A DNA stretch of 64,000 nt from Lachnospiraceae bacterium (GTDB lineage: Bacteria; Bacillota; Clostridia; Lachnospirales; Lachnospiraceae): assembly GCA_024684085.1 (NCBI GenBank), contig JAIKXM010000026.1, forward strand, positions 19,647-83,646, read 5' to 3'. The notes under the pieces were generated by a model. The model had not been told where the DNA came from. It searched no databases and saw only the letters and a program-made list of their open reading frames with translations. The translations under genes were made by a program, and so were the position numbers. How positions within the stretch are numbered: the stretch's first letter is position 1; each line of letters opens with the position of its first letter. Positions 44,621-53,240 of the stretch are shown here, piece by piece.

Positions 44621-44740
44621 GGGACTTTTTTAAACGGACATCCGACGACATTGAAACAGATGCAATAGTATGTTAATAGGGGAGCCTTTTTAAACGGACA
44701 TCCGACGACATTGAAGCAGATTTAATATTACGTTAATAGG
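44621..44740 (+). repeat. 60 bp tandem duplication between pyrH and frr
   Basis: Units 44621-44680 and 44681-44740 share an exact 60 bp period and most bases, including CTTTTTTAAACGGACATCC-type cores and GTTAATAGG at the end. The second unit ends in the TAGGAGGA ribosome site of frr, so the first carries a decoy of it. AAACGGACATCCGACG recurs before the ExbD-like gene (55615-55630). Confidence 0.9.
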
Positions 44741-44749
44741 AGGAATAAG

Positions 44750-45301
44750 ATGGATTCGAGAGTAAAAACATTTAGTGATAAGATGCAGAAGGCATTGGAT
44801 TATCTGGAGGCAGATTACCAGACTATCAGAGCGGGAAGAGCCAATCCCCATGTTCTGGATAAGATCAAGGTGGATTATTACGGAACACCCACACCTATTC
44901 AGCAGGTGGGTAATGTATCGGTTCCTGAAGCAAGAATGATCCAGATAGCACCCTGGGAGAAGAGCCTTATTAAGGAGATCGAGAAGGCTATCATGTCATC
45001 TGATGTAGGTATCACACCTTCGAATGACGGTTCGGTCATCCGTCTTGTTTTTCCTGAGCTTACCGAGGAGAGACGTAAGGAATTATCCAAGGAAGTTAAG
45101 AAGAAGGGTGAAGATGCCAAGGTTGCTATCCGTAATATCAGACGTGACGGCAATGACGCATTCAAGAAGCTTGGAAAAGAAGAGGTGTCTGAGGATGAGA
45201 TCAAGGATCTGACAGATGAACTCCAGAAGATCACAGATCAGTTCATCAAGGATATCGATGCAGCTATTGATGCAAAGAGTAAAGAGATAATGACAGTATA
45301 G
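44750..45301 (+). CDS. frr: Ribosome recycling factor
   Basis: Frr splits post-termination ribosomes with EF-G. The 183-residue protein has the two-domain pattern: DYQTIRAGRANPHVLDKIKVDYYGTPTPIQQ, IAPWEKSLIKEIEKAI, and the helical end VRNIRRDGNDAF-like KVAIRNIRRDGNDAFKK. TAGGAGGAA lies before the ATG. Confidence 0.97.
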   Translation: MDSRVKTFSDKMQKALDYLEADYQTIRAGRANPHVLDKIKVDYYGTPTPIQQVGNVSVPEARMIQIAPWEKSLIKEIEKAIMSSDVGITPSNDGSVIRLVFPELTEERRKELSKEVKKKGEDAKVAIRNIRRDGNDAFKKLGKEEVSEDEIKDLTDELQKITDQFIKDIDAAIDAKSKEIMTV

Positions 45302-45450
45302 AACGTGAGAAACGTTCTGTTTATATCAGCGCAAGGGTTAGTCGACGCGTTTGGGCGGAGATAACCCTTTTGCTATGTTTAAGTTATAAGTCTTTTGCAG
45401 TCGTGCGTCCTTGGCGCGATATTGCAAATCGGGTTTGTAAAGGAGGGCTT
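45302..45450 (+). other. Structured leader between frr and uppS
   Basis: Three stem-loops in a row: GAACGT-GAGA-AACGTTC (45301-45317) followed by TGTTT, a possible terminator; GCAAGGGTTA (45331-45340) with TAACCCTTTTGC (45362-45373); and TTTGCA plus TCGTGC pairing with GCGCGA plus TGCAAA (45394-45428), ending about 10 bases before the uppS ribosome site. No known riboswitch signature is recognised. Confidence 0.5.
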
Positions 45451-46152
45451 ATGGAGATACCTAAGCATGTGGCCATAATACTTGATGGCAACGGAAGATG
45501 GGCTAAGGCCAAGGGACTTCCCCGTAATGCGGGACATGTACAGGGAGCCAAGGTGGTGGAAGATATGTGCGAGATCACCTGGAATATGGGTATTAAATAT
45601 TTTACCGTATATGCATTCTCGACCGAGAACTGGTCTCGTCCCGAAGCAGAAGTCACAGCTCTTATGAAGCTTCTGAGGAATTATATGATCAATGCCAAGA
45701 AGCGTGCCAATAAGAATAATATGAGAGTCAGAGTTATAGGTGATAAGTCGGGACTGGATGAGGATATCAGAAAGAGCATCGAGGATCTTGAGGAAGCTAC
45801 ATCCGGCAATACGGGACTGAACTTCCAGATAGCCATTAATTACGGCGGCCGTGATGAGATAGTAAGGGCTGTTAAAAAGTTAGCCCGAAATGTTGAAAAC
45901 GGAAGTCTTAAAGTGGATGAGATAGATGAGAAGATGTTAAATGCGGCACTGGATACAGGCGATATACCGGATCCGGATCTTTTGATACGTACCTGTAATG
46001 AACAGAGATTATCTAACTTCCTGTTGTGGCAGAGTGCGTATACCGAATTTTACTTCTGTGAGTGTGCATGGCCTGACTTTAATGAGGATGAGTTGAAGAA
46101 GGCTGTTGAGGCTTATAATAACAGGAACAGAAAGTTCGGCGGGTTAAAATAA
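45451..46152 (+). CDS. uppS: Undecaprenyl diphosphate synthase
   Basis: UppS builds the C55 lipid carrier for cell-wall and capsule synthesis. The 233-residue protein has the cis-prenyltransferase motif ILDGNGRWAKAKGLPRNAGH with the catalytic Asp12, YAFSTENWSRP and the C-terminal RTCNEQRLSNFLLWQSAYTEFYF. AAAGGAGGG lies directly upstream of ATG 45451, so the in-frame ATG at 45370 is rejected. Confidence 0.96.
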   Translation: MEIPKHVAIILDGNGRWAKAKGLPRNAGHVQGAKVVEDMCEITWNMGIKYFTVYAFSTENWSRPEAEVTALMKLLRNYMINAKKRANKNNMRVRVIGDKSGLDEDIRKSIEDLEEATSGNTGLNFQIAINYGGRDEIVRAVKKLARNVENGSLKVDEIDEKMLNAALDTGDIPDPDLLIRTCNEQRLSNFLLWQSAYTEFYFCECAWPDFNEDELKKAVEAYNNRNRKFGGLK

Positions 46153-46177
46153 ATCATTTTTCAAAGGAGTATCTCTT

Positions 46178-47005
46178 ATGAAGATAAGGATTATAAGCGG
46201 GGTTACATTGCTTGCTGTCGTTGCGACAACTTTTATATTCGGAGGATATCCGTTGATAGCGTTCTGCTGTCTGACAAGTGTAGTCTCATTTTATGAACTT
46301 ACCAAAGCGATGGGTGTGATCGGGGATAAGGTATTTAACGGCCTGTCTGTTACAGGCTATATCGGAATATTGGTATATTACTTCATTCTCTTCTTCAAAC
46401 CGGAGTGGGAGAATAAAGATATGGTATTCATTCTGCTCATAGCTCTTGTACTTGCCAATCTTGCGGTGTATGTATTCACCTTCCCGCGTTATAATGCAGG
46501 TCAGGCTGTGGCAAGCGTTTTCAGTGTTATATATGCACCGTTCCTGTTCAGTTATATATATAAGATCAGGACTGATTTTGAGATGGGGGCGTATCTTGTA
46601 TTTCTTGTGCTTGCGGCATCATCTGCAAGCGATGCCGGTGCATACTTCATAGGTGTGGCTATCGGCAAGCATAAGCTGGCGCCGGTCTTAAGCCCTAAGA
46701 AGACTATCGAAGGCGCGATCGGCGGTATACTGACTGCGGCTGTCATTGCAGGAGTATACGGGTATTTCTGTGCAATAAACGGCGTGGGCGATATGGAGCT
46801 TATATGGCAGTTCGCCGTTGCTTCGGCAGTCGGAAGTGTGATATCGCAGGTGGGTGATCTTGCAGCTTCGGCGATTAAGAGAGATTACTCTATCAAGGAT
46901 TACGGTTGGATAATACCGGGACATGGCGGAGCAATGGACAGGATAGATTCCATTGTAGTCGTAGCACCTATTATCTATTATGCATTTATGATAAGCATCG
47001 GATAG
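46178..47005 (+). CDS. cdsA: Phosphatidate cytidylyltransferase
   Basis: CdsA makes CDP-diacylglycerol for phospholipid synthesis. The 275-residue polytopic protein has the signature near its end: SQVGDLAASAIKRDYSIKDYGWIIPGHGGAMDRIDS, of which the SAIKRD and PGHGGxMDRxDS parts are diagnostic. DAGAYFIGVAIGKHKL and SPKKTIEGAIGG are further family features. AAAGGAG precedes the ATG. Confidence 0.96.
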   Translation: MKIRIISGVTLLAVVATTFIFGGYPLIAFCCLTSVVSFYELTKAMGVIGDKVFNGLSVTGYIGILVYYFILFFKPEWENKDMVFILLIALVLANLAVYVFTFPRYNAGQAVASVFSVIYAPFLFSYIYKIRTDFEMGAYLVFLVLAASSASDAGAYFIGVAIGKHKLAPVLSPKKTIEGAIGGILTAAVIAGVYGYFCAINGVGDMELIWQFAVASAVGSVISQVGDLAASAIKRDYSIKDYGWIIPGHGGAMDRIDSIVVVAPIIYYAFMISIG

Positions 47006-47024
47006 GAAGAAGAGGCGGATCGGA

Positions 47025-48188
47025 ATGAATGGATCGATTAAGAGACTGACAGTCCTTGGGTCAACAGGTTCGATAGGAACACAGACCCTTGAAGTGGTCA
47101 GAGAGAATAGCGAGAGTCTTAAGGTGACTGCTATCTCCGCTAACAGAAGCGTGGATCTGGCAGAGAAGCAGGCAAGGGAATTTGCCCCTTTATATGTATG
47201 TATGTATGATGAGGCAGCGGCTTCGGAACTTAAGGTCAGACTTGCTGATACGGACATTAGGGTAGTGGCAGGTATGGATGGCCTGATCGAGATATCTTCA
47301 ATGGAAGAATGTGACATTGTTGTCACTGCCATTGTCGGAATGATCGGAATAAGACCTACGATAGCGGCCATTAATGCCGGTAAGACGATAGCTCTTGCCA
47401 ATAAGGAGACGCTTGTAACGGCCGGACATATAATCATGCCGCTCGCCAAAGAGAAAGGTGTGCAGATACTTCCGGTAGACAGCGAGCACAGTGCGATCTT
47501 CCAGTCTCTGCAGGGGCAGGCGGTTGACAGGATAGATGAGATCCTTCTTACAGCTTCAGGTGGTCCGTTTAGAGGTCGTAAAAGAGAGGAGTTAACGGAT
47601 ATTACCGTTGCAGATGCTCTTAAACATCCCAACTGGTCAATGGGAAGGAAGATAACCGTTGATTCGGCAACTCTGTGTAATAAAGGACTTGAGGTCATAG
47701 AAGCCAAGTGGCTGTTCGGAGTTGATATAGACAGGATTCATGTATTGCTCCAGCCTCAGAGTATAATACATTCGGGAGTACAGTTTACAGACGGCGCGGT
47801 GATCGCTCAGCTGGGAGTGCCCGATATGAAACTGCCCATTCAGTATGCGCTGTTTTATCCTGACAGAAGACCTATGCAGGGGAACAGGATAGATTGGAAG
47901 ACTTTGATGCGTATCACTTTTGAGGAACCCGATAATGAGACCTTTAAGGGTCTGGAGCTTGCAGTAAGAGCTTCTCGCGCCGGCGGTACGATGCCGACTG
48001 TATTTAACGCGGCCAATGAGAAAGCGGTTGATCTCTTCCTGCATGAGAAGATAGGATTCCTTCAGATATATGAGCTTATCGAAGGCGCAATGAACGATCA
48101 TAAGGTTGTTGCTGACCCCGGAGTTGATGAGATACTTCGTGCCGAGCAGGAGACATATGATCATGTTGCCGGAGTTTTGGGAGAATAA
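47025..48188 (+). CDS. dxr: 1-deoxy-D-xylulose-5-phosphate reductoisomerase
   Basis: Dxr makes methylerythritol phosphate in the non-mevalonate isoprenoid route that feeds UppS. LGSTGSIGTQTLEVV (from residue 11) binds NADPH; LANKETLVTAG, PVDSEHSAIFQ and SGGPFRGR, then HPNWSMGRKITVDSATLCNKGLE and PNAANEKAVD-like FNAANEKAVD follow. The 387 residues are normal. The end overlaps rseP. Confidence 0.97.
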   Translation: MNGSIKRLTVLGSTGSIGTQTLEVVRENSESLKVTAISANRSVDLAEKQAREFAPLYVCMYDEAAASELKVRLADTDIRVVAGMDGLIEISSMEECDIVVTAIVGMIGIRPTIAAINAGKTIALANKETLVTAGHIIMPLAKEKGVQILPVDSEHSAIFQSLQGQAVDRIDEILLTASGGPFRGRKREELTDITVADALKHPNWSMGRKITVDSATLCNKGLEVIEAKWLFGVDIDRIHVLLQPQSIIHSGVQFTDGAVIAQLGVPDMKLPIQYALFYPDRRPMQGNRIDWKTLMRITFEEPDNETFKGLELAVRASRAGGTMPTVFNAANEKAVDLFLHEKIGFLQIYELIEGAMNDHKVVADPGVDEILRAEQETYDHVAGVLGE

Positions 48189-49344
48189 TGCAGTGGATTT
48201 TTTAGGAACAATTATTTTGTTTTTTATCATATTCTGTGTGATCGTTGTATCGCATGAATTTGGTCATCTGATAATAGCCAAGCTAAACGGGATCAGGGTC
48301 AATGAATTTACTGTTGGCTTCGGACCAAAGATATTCGGGTTCAAGAGGAAGGGCACAGAGTATAACTTAAGACTTCTTCCTTTCGGCGGAGCCTGCATAT
48401 ACGATCTTGACGATGCCTATCTTCCTGATGTGAAGAAAGAGGGACATGAAGAGGCCAAGGCCGGAGAGGACGGAAAGGATACTGCCGGGATGAAAGGCGG
48501 AGATGATGCCGGCTTCCTCGATGAAGTGCAGGGGGTTCCATTCTCTGAGGCGAAGGTCGGTTCCCGAATCGCCACTGTTTTTGCAGGACCGTTGTTCAAT
48601 ATACTGACGGCCTATATACTTGCCATCATCGTTGTGTGGTTCACCGGATCTTCAACACCCGTGATCACGGGGCTTATGGAAGGCTATCCTGCCGAGGAGG
48701 CCGGAATACAGGAAGGCGACGTGATCGTCAGCATGAATGGAAGTAAGGTCTATATTGCGAGCGAGATCTATATCAATACGTATATCAATCGCGATAAGGA
48801 TATGACGATCGAGTATCTGCGTGACGGTAAGAAGTATACGGTGACGATCACACCGAAGTATCTCGAAGAGGAAGACAGATATCTTGTCGGTTTTAACGGA
48901 TACGGCGAATATGTGGACTGTTCCAACATTAAGGCGTTTAAGTATGCGCTTTATGAAGTCAGGTATGGTTTTGTGGGAACACTGAAGAGTCTTGCGATGG
49001 TGATCACAGGCAACAGCGTTAAGGATTCGCTGATGGGACCTGTCGGCATGGCACAGACTATCGGAGAGGTTAAGGATGCGGCACTTCCGTATGGACCGCT
49101 TGTGCTGTTTATCAATATGTGTAATATAGCCATGCTGTTAAGCGTGAATCTCGGAATACTCAATATACTGCCATTGCCTGCTCTCGACGGAGGCAGACTG
49201 GTATTCCTTATAATCGAGGCACTTAGGGGCAAGCCTGTACCGCCTGAGAAGGAAGGGATCGTGCATCTGGTCGGTGTGTTGTTCCTTGTGGCACTTATGA
49301 TATTCGTTATGTATAACGATATTATGCGACTGATGATCAGGTAA
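48163..49344 (+). CDS. rseP: Site-2 intramembrane metalloprotease (RseP/RasP family)
   Basis: A membrane-embedded zinc protease that clips membrane-bound anti-sigma factors and signal peptide remnants. HEFGH (residues 31-35) gives the zinc ligands, RLLPFGGACIY follows, a PDZ domain lies at about 165-240, and LNILPLPALDGGRL near the end supplies the third ligand. A hydrophilic, glycine- and lysine-rich insert (about residues 90-125) precedes TM2. ATG 48163, 9 bases from AGGAGA and within dxr, is the likely start; ATG 48157 is possible. Confidence 0.93.
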   Translation: MLPEFWENNAVDFLGTIILFFIIFCVIVVSHEFGHLIIAKLNGIRVNEFTVGFGPKIFGFKRKGTEYNLRLLPFGGACIYDLDDAYLPDVKKEGHEEAKAGEDGKDTAGMKGGDDAGFLDEVQGVPFSEAKVGSRIATVFAGPLFNILTAYILAIIVVWFTGSSTPVITGLMEGYPAEEAGIQEGDVIVSMNGSKVYIASEIYINTYINRDKDMTIEYLRDGKKYTVTITPKYLEEEDRYLVGFNGYGEYVDCSNIKAFKYALYEVRYGFVGTLKSLAMVITGNSVKDSLMGPVGMAQTIGEVKDAALPYGPLVLFINMCNIAMLLSVNLGILNILPLPALDGGRLVFLIIEALRGKPVPPEKEGIVHLVGVLFLVALMIFVMYNDIMRLMIR

Positions 49345-49381
49345 TTGCATGTTTTGATCGGTCGAATGAGTTTGGCGCAAG

Positions 49382-49405
49382 AATGTCGCTTGCGACATTA
49401 TTTTT
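49382..49405 (+). terminator. Terminator-like hairpin after rseP, made of a repeat A module
   Basis: AATGTCG-CTTG-CGACATT followed by ATTTTT. The sequence is the 3' module of repeat family A, detached and placed just before copy 4. Confidence 0.65.
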
Positions 49406-49407
49406 AT

Positions 49408-49531
49408 GTAATAGAAAGTGCTTCCTATTACATAAAAAACGCTCCGCTAAGGATGCGCACTCGCGCGAAAGGTAGACGATGCTTAAGCATCCGCGCTCGG
49501 CGCGAGAATGTCGCAAGCGACATTCTCTTTT
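49408..49531 (+). repeat. Repeat family A, copy 4
   Basis: Runs from GTAATAGAAAGTGCTTCC through CGCTCCGCTAAGGATGCGC, GATGCTTAAGCATC and CGCTCGGCGCGAG to a perfect 10 bp hairpin GAGAATGTCG-CAAG-CGACATTCTC plus TTTT (49504-49531). The terminal hairpin has the form of an intrinsic terminator. Confidence 0.9.
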
Positions 49532-49578
49532 ACAGGTGTGATTAAGAAGATATTATTCGAATAGAGGATCTTGGGACT

Positions 49579-50649
49579 TTGACTAAAGGGAAAACGGTGC
49601 GTGTGCTCTCGGTGGCGGTGCTGATCCTGATGCTCGTACTTATGCTGATATATACGGGATCGGGACATGGGCGTGAGTGCCGGAGAGATATATTTGCGAT
49701 GAATACCTATATGACCGTGAGCGTGACCGGTAAGGACTGCGAGGCGGCGGCAGAGGAAGCGGTTAGAGAGATCGAGCGTCTGGACAGAGAGCTCTCGGCG
49801 ACAAGTGATTCATCTAAGGTCGCTCAACTCAATAAAGAAGGCAGGGGCATTGTATCTACAGATATGATGTTCCTTTTTAACACTTCGAAGAAAGTGTACG
49901 ATATGACCGGCGGAGGATTCGATATAACGACTTATCCTCTGAAAAAAGCCTGGGGTTTTGATACAGGAGAATACAGGATACCTTCTGAAGAAGAGTTGCA
50001 CGAACTGTTGCCTCTTGTGGATATGAGGCTTATCGAGGTTAATGAAGACAGCGGTGAGATCGTGATGCCTGAGGGTATGGAGACAGACTTCGGGGGGATC
50101 GCCAAGGGTTATGCTGCCGATAGGATAGTCGGATTATTAAAGAATTATGATATCGATTCCGCGATAATCAATCTCGGCGGTAATGTCAGGGTATACGGCA
50201 GTAAAGATAACGGCGAAGCTTACAGGGTTGCGATAAGATGTCCCGAGGAGTATACGAATGTCGTTAACGGTTCCGGCGACGACAGAGATTATCTGGGGAT
50301 CCTGTCAGTTAATGACAAGGCTGTCATAACCAGCGGCAGTTACGAGAGATTCTTCGAATATGAAGGTAAGAAATATCATCATATCATAGATCCGGCTACA
50401 GGTTATCCCGTGGATTCGGGACTTGTGTCGGTTACTGTTATAGGTGAGGACGGAGCAACCTGTGATGCGCTTTCTACAGGAATATTCGTAGGAGGACTTG
50501 ATATGGCAAAAGCCTTCTATAGCAGGTTCCATGAGGATTATGATCTGATCCTCCTTGATGAAGATGGGACGATATATGCAACCGAAGGTGTGGCAGACGA
50601 TCTTGAAACAGATGGGGATCTTATTATCATAAGAAAGGCAGATTCCTGA
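49579..50649 (+). CDS. apbE: FAD:protein FMN transferase (ApbE)
   Basis: ApbE attaches FMN covalently to threonine or serine of extracytoplasmic flavoproteins, with FAD as donor. The N-terminal membrane segment (about residues 8-28) has no lipobox cysteine, so this copy is probably membrane-anchored. Motifs are FAMNTYMTVSVTG, METDFGGIAKGYAADRIV, INLGGNVRVYG, DPATGYPVDSG and CDALSTGIFVGG with the metal ligands. The start is TTG 49579; GTG 49597 is an alternative. The two genes that follow often travel with ApbE in anaerobes. Confidence 0.92.
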   Translation: MTKGKTVRVLSVAVLILMLVLMLIYTGSGHGRECRRDIFAMNTYMTVSVTGKDCEAAAEEAVREIERLDRELSATSDSSKVAQLNKEGRGIVSTDMMFLFNTSKKVYDMTGGGFDITTYPLKKAWGFDTGEYRIPSEEELHELLPLVDMRLIEVNEDSGEIVMPEGMETDFGGIAKGYAADRIVGLLKNYDIDSAIINLGGNVRVYGSKDNGEAYRVAIRCPEEYTNVVNGSGDDRDYLGILSVNDKAVITSGSYERFFEYEGKKYHHIIDPATGYPVDSGLVSVTVIGEDGATCDALSTGIFVGGLDMAKAFYSRFHEDYDLILLDEDGTIYATEGVADDLETDGDLIIIRKADS

Positions 50650-51017
50650 TGAATAATCATGTCATGACGCGAAAAGATATAATAGCTCTTGCTGTTCTGC
50701 TGGTCGTCGGTATCATCGGACTTGCGGTGATTTTCTTTTATAAGGGTTATGAAGGAGAGAGTGTTCTTGTAAAAGTCGATGGAAAAGTATACGGTCGCTA
50801 CCCTCTTGATGTCGATCTTGAGCTTAAGATCGAAGATGAATGGGGAATCAATGTTATCGAGATCAGGGACGGAGAGGCAAGAGTGAGCAAAGCAGATTGC
50901 CCGGATAAGATATGTATGAAGACCGGTTCCATAAGCAGGAATACAGAGACTATTGTATGTCTGCCTCACAGACTGGTCGTGACTATAGAAGGCCGGGATG
51001 ATGATGTGATCAGATGA
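50649..51017 (+). CDS. NusG domain II-containing membrane protein
   Basis: A 122-residue protein with one membrane segment (about residues 11-31) and an outer beta-barrel-like domain related to NusG domain II: VLVKVDGKVYGRYPLDVDLEL, then NVIEIRDGEARVSKADCPDKICMKTGSI and TIVCLPHRLVVTI. It overlaps the apbE stop by one base. The CPDKICMKTG motif with two cysteines is standard in this family. Its biochemical role is not established to my knowledge; linkage to ApbE suggests extracytoplasmic redox proteins. Confidence 0.88.
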   Translation: MNNHVMTRKDIIALAVLLVVGIIGLAVIFFYKGYEGESVLVKVDGKVYGRYPLDVDLELKIEDEWGINVIEIRDGEARVSKADCPDKICMKTGSISRNTETIVCLPHRLVVTIEGRDDDVIR

Positions 51018-51132
51018 GATGAGATGGGTACATTTGATGATCCCGGTGTAATGATCGGCTGAACGAAGAGATCTGATGATAGTGATATGATCAGACGAAG
51101 AGACATAGAAGCGCGTAGATGGGGATAGTTGT

Positions 51133-51660
51133 ATGAGCAGATCCGATTCGGATAGAAGATCCATAGCGGTGAGAATTGCATCAGATGGGCTGTTGGTCGC
51201 ACTTGCAATGATATTCGGTTATATAGAGTCGCTTCTGCCTGCCTTCACGGGTATTCCGGGAGTTAAACTTGGACTTGCCAATCTTGTAATGCTTTCAGGA
51301 TTATTCCTGTTTGGTGTTCCGGAAGTACTGATGATAATGATATTGCGTATAGTCCTTACGGGCATTATGTTCGGAAATGTCTATTCGATAATATACAGTC
51401 TTGCGGGCGGGCTATTAAGTCTTCTTGTGATGATCATAATGAAGAGAATAAAAGGTCTGTCTATAGTCGGCGTGAGTATCCTGGGCGGTGTGAGCCATAA
51501 TATGGGACAGCTTATAGCGGCAGGTGTTATCACAGGCGGGATAAGCGTTATATATTATGCCCCGGTTCTGTTAATATCCGGAACCGTATGCGGGATGCTG
51601 ATCGGAATCGTGGCCGGCAGGATCCTGGACCATCTGCCAACGATTAGGAAAGAAGGGTAA
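51133..51660 (+). CDS. Gx transporter family protein (heptaprenyl diphosphate synthase component I-like)
   Basis: A 175-residue protein with about five membrane segments, starting VALAMIFGYIESLLPAF and with PGVKLGLANLVMLSGLFLFG, the typical Gx family pattern related to ECF substrate-binding components. The annotation as heptaprenyl diphosphate synthase component I is historical. Following ApbE and NusG domain II it may import a flavin or quinone precursor, but the substrate is unknown. Confidence 0.85.
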   Translation: MSRSDSDRRSIAVRIASDGLLVALAMIFGYIESLLPAFTGIPGVKLGLANLVMLSGLFLFGVPEVLMIMILRIVLTGIMFGNVYSIIYSLAGGLLSLLVMIIMKRIKGLSIVGVSILGGVSHNMGQLIAAGVITGGISVIYYAPVLLISGTVCGMLIGIVAGRILDHLPTIRKEG

Positions 51661-51766
51661 TGATTTCGTTCAAAAGCATTATTTCAGAATGCGGATATCA
51701 GAAGGGATATTTGCCTTGGATAGGAATTATATATAAGTCTTGGTTTGGATGAAAAGGGGAATGATA

Positions 51767-53119
51767 ATGTCAGATTCAAGAGAGATAAATGAGAATACTC
51801 CGTTGATGCGGTTGGCAGGACCGATGTTCACGGAGATGATGCTCAATATTCTGATCCAGAATATTGATACATTGATGCTGAGTCATTGTTCTGAGATAGC
51901 AGTTGGCGCGGTGGGCAATGCCAATCAGATCATGAGCCTGCTTATACTCATGTTCGGTATCATAGCTACGGCTACATCTGTTGTGGTGGCACAGTATCTG
52001 GGCGCCAAGAGATATGAGATGATGAATACCATATATTCGCTTGTAATGGTAGTCAATCTCTTGTTTGGAATGACCCTAAGTGCGTTTATAGTCATACTCA
52101 GAAGACCTGCCATGACACTTCTTAATGTTTCGCCTCAGATGATGGGAGATGCCACTGATTATATAATGATCGTAGGCGGGTTTCTGTTCCTTCAGGCCTG
52201 CTATAATGTAATGCTACAGATACTCAGGTGTAACGGTTATACTAAGGTCGGAATGTATATCTCGCTTGCAATGAACGTGATCAATATTGTGGGCAATTAT
52301 CTCTTCCTCTATGGATCGTTGAGTTTCCTCGGCCTTGGAGTTAAGGGTGTTGCAATATCTACTGTCTTCGCAAGGATAGTCGCCCTGGCTTCGGCAGTCG
52401 TGGTATTCTATCGGTTCCGAGTGGGCGAACTGCATCTTAAACTGCTTCGTCCTTTTCCAGGAAAAATGCTCGTAAAGATGATCAAGATAGGTCTGCCATC
52501 AGCGGGAGAGAGCATGTCATACAATATGTATCAGCTGGTTCTGTTGTCCTTCATTAACAGTATCGGTAATGAAGCGGTTATCGCAAGATCTTATTGTACA
52601 CCGATAATGTCTTTTGCAAATGTGTTCTCCAATTCCTCCGCAATGGCGACGCAGATAATCACAGGACATCTTGTGGGGGCACTTAAGTATGATGCGGCGC
52701 AGAAGAGAGTGTTCAAGACCTTCAGAGTGTCGATGCCTGTAACTATCGCACTGTCGACGGCCAACTGGCTTCTCAGCCCGCTTACTTTAAGGATATTTAC
52801 CGATAATAAGGCCATCATCGCCATAGCTTTCGGGATAATGGGAGCCAATGTCTTCGTAGATATCGGAAGATGCATGAACATGACCTTCGTCTGTTCACTA
52901 AAAGCATCGGGAGATTACATATTCCCGCTCCTTGTGGGTATACTCACTATGTGGGGGTTGGGTGTTACAGTCGGATATACAGCAGGTATCATCGCAGGAC
53001 TTGGCGCGATGGGAGTAATCTTCGGAACGGCTTCGGATGAATGTATAAGAGGCTTCATTCTCCTGCATCGCTGGTGGAGCGGTAAGTGGAAAGGGCGTTC
53101 AATCGTCGAGCAGAAGTAA
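51767..53119 (+). CDS. MATE-family multidrug/metabolite exporter
   Basis: A 450-residue protein with twelve hydrophobic segments in two pseudo-symmetric halves; LMRLAGPMFTEMMLNILIQNIDTLMLSH opens it and GLPSAGESMSYNMYQ begins the second half, both typical of MATE exporters. Substrate and coupling ion are not evident. ATG 51767 sits 6 bases from AAAGGGGA; earlier in-frame starts (51740, 51749, 51761) overlap or precede that site. Confidence 0.9.
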   Translation: MSDSREINENTPLMRLAGPMFTEMMLNILIQNIDTLMLSHCSEIAVGAVGNANQIMSLLILMFGIIATATSVVVAQYLGAKRYEMMNTIYSLVMVVNLLFGMTLSAFIVILRRPAMTLLNVSPQMMGDATDYIMIVGGFLFLQACYNVMLQILRCNGYTKVGMYISLAMNVINIVGNYLFLYGSLSFLGLGVKGVAISTVFARIVALASAVVVFYRFRVGELHLKLLRPFPGKMLVKMIKIGLPSAGESMSYNMYQLVLLSFINSIGNEAVIARSYCTPIMSFANVFSNSSAMATQIITGHLVGALKYDAAQKRVFKTFRVSMPVTIALSTANWLLSPLTLRIFTDNKAIIAIAFGIMGANVFVDIGRCMNMTFVCSLKASGDYIFPLLVGILTMWGLGVTVGYTAGIIAGLGAMGVIFGTASDECIRGFILLHRWWSGKWKGRSIVEQK

Positions 53120-53240
53120 CGGATAAAAGTGATATGGCAGAGAAGTCTTATACAGGTTTTCCTGCATAACGGCGGAGATTTGTGTCGGCGGGGCAGGATA
53201 CCGGGCTTACAGATACTTAAGCTATTAAGGATATGTATAG

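Noticed and set aside
46688..47707. A 339-codon open frame on the minus strand opposite cdsA and dxr
   Set aside because: It lies fully across two certain genes, its product is rich in Ser and Thr from the complementary codon pattern, and it has no family features.
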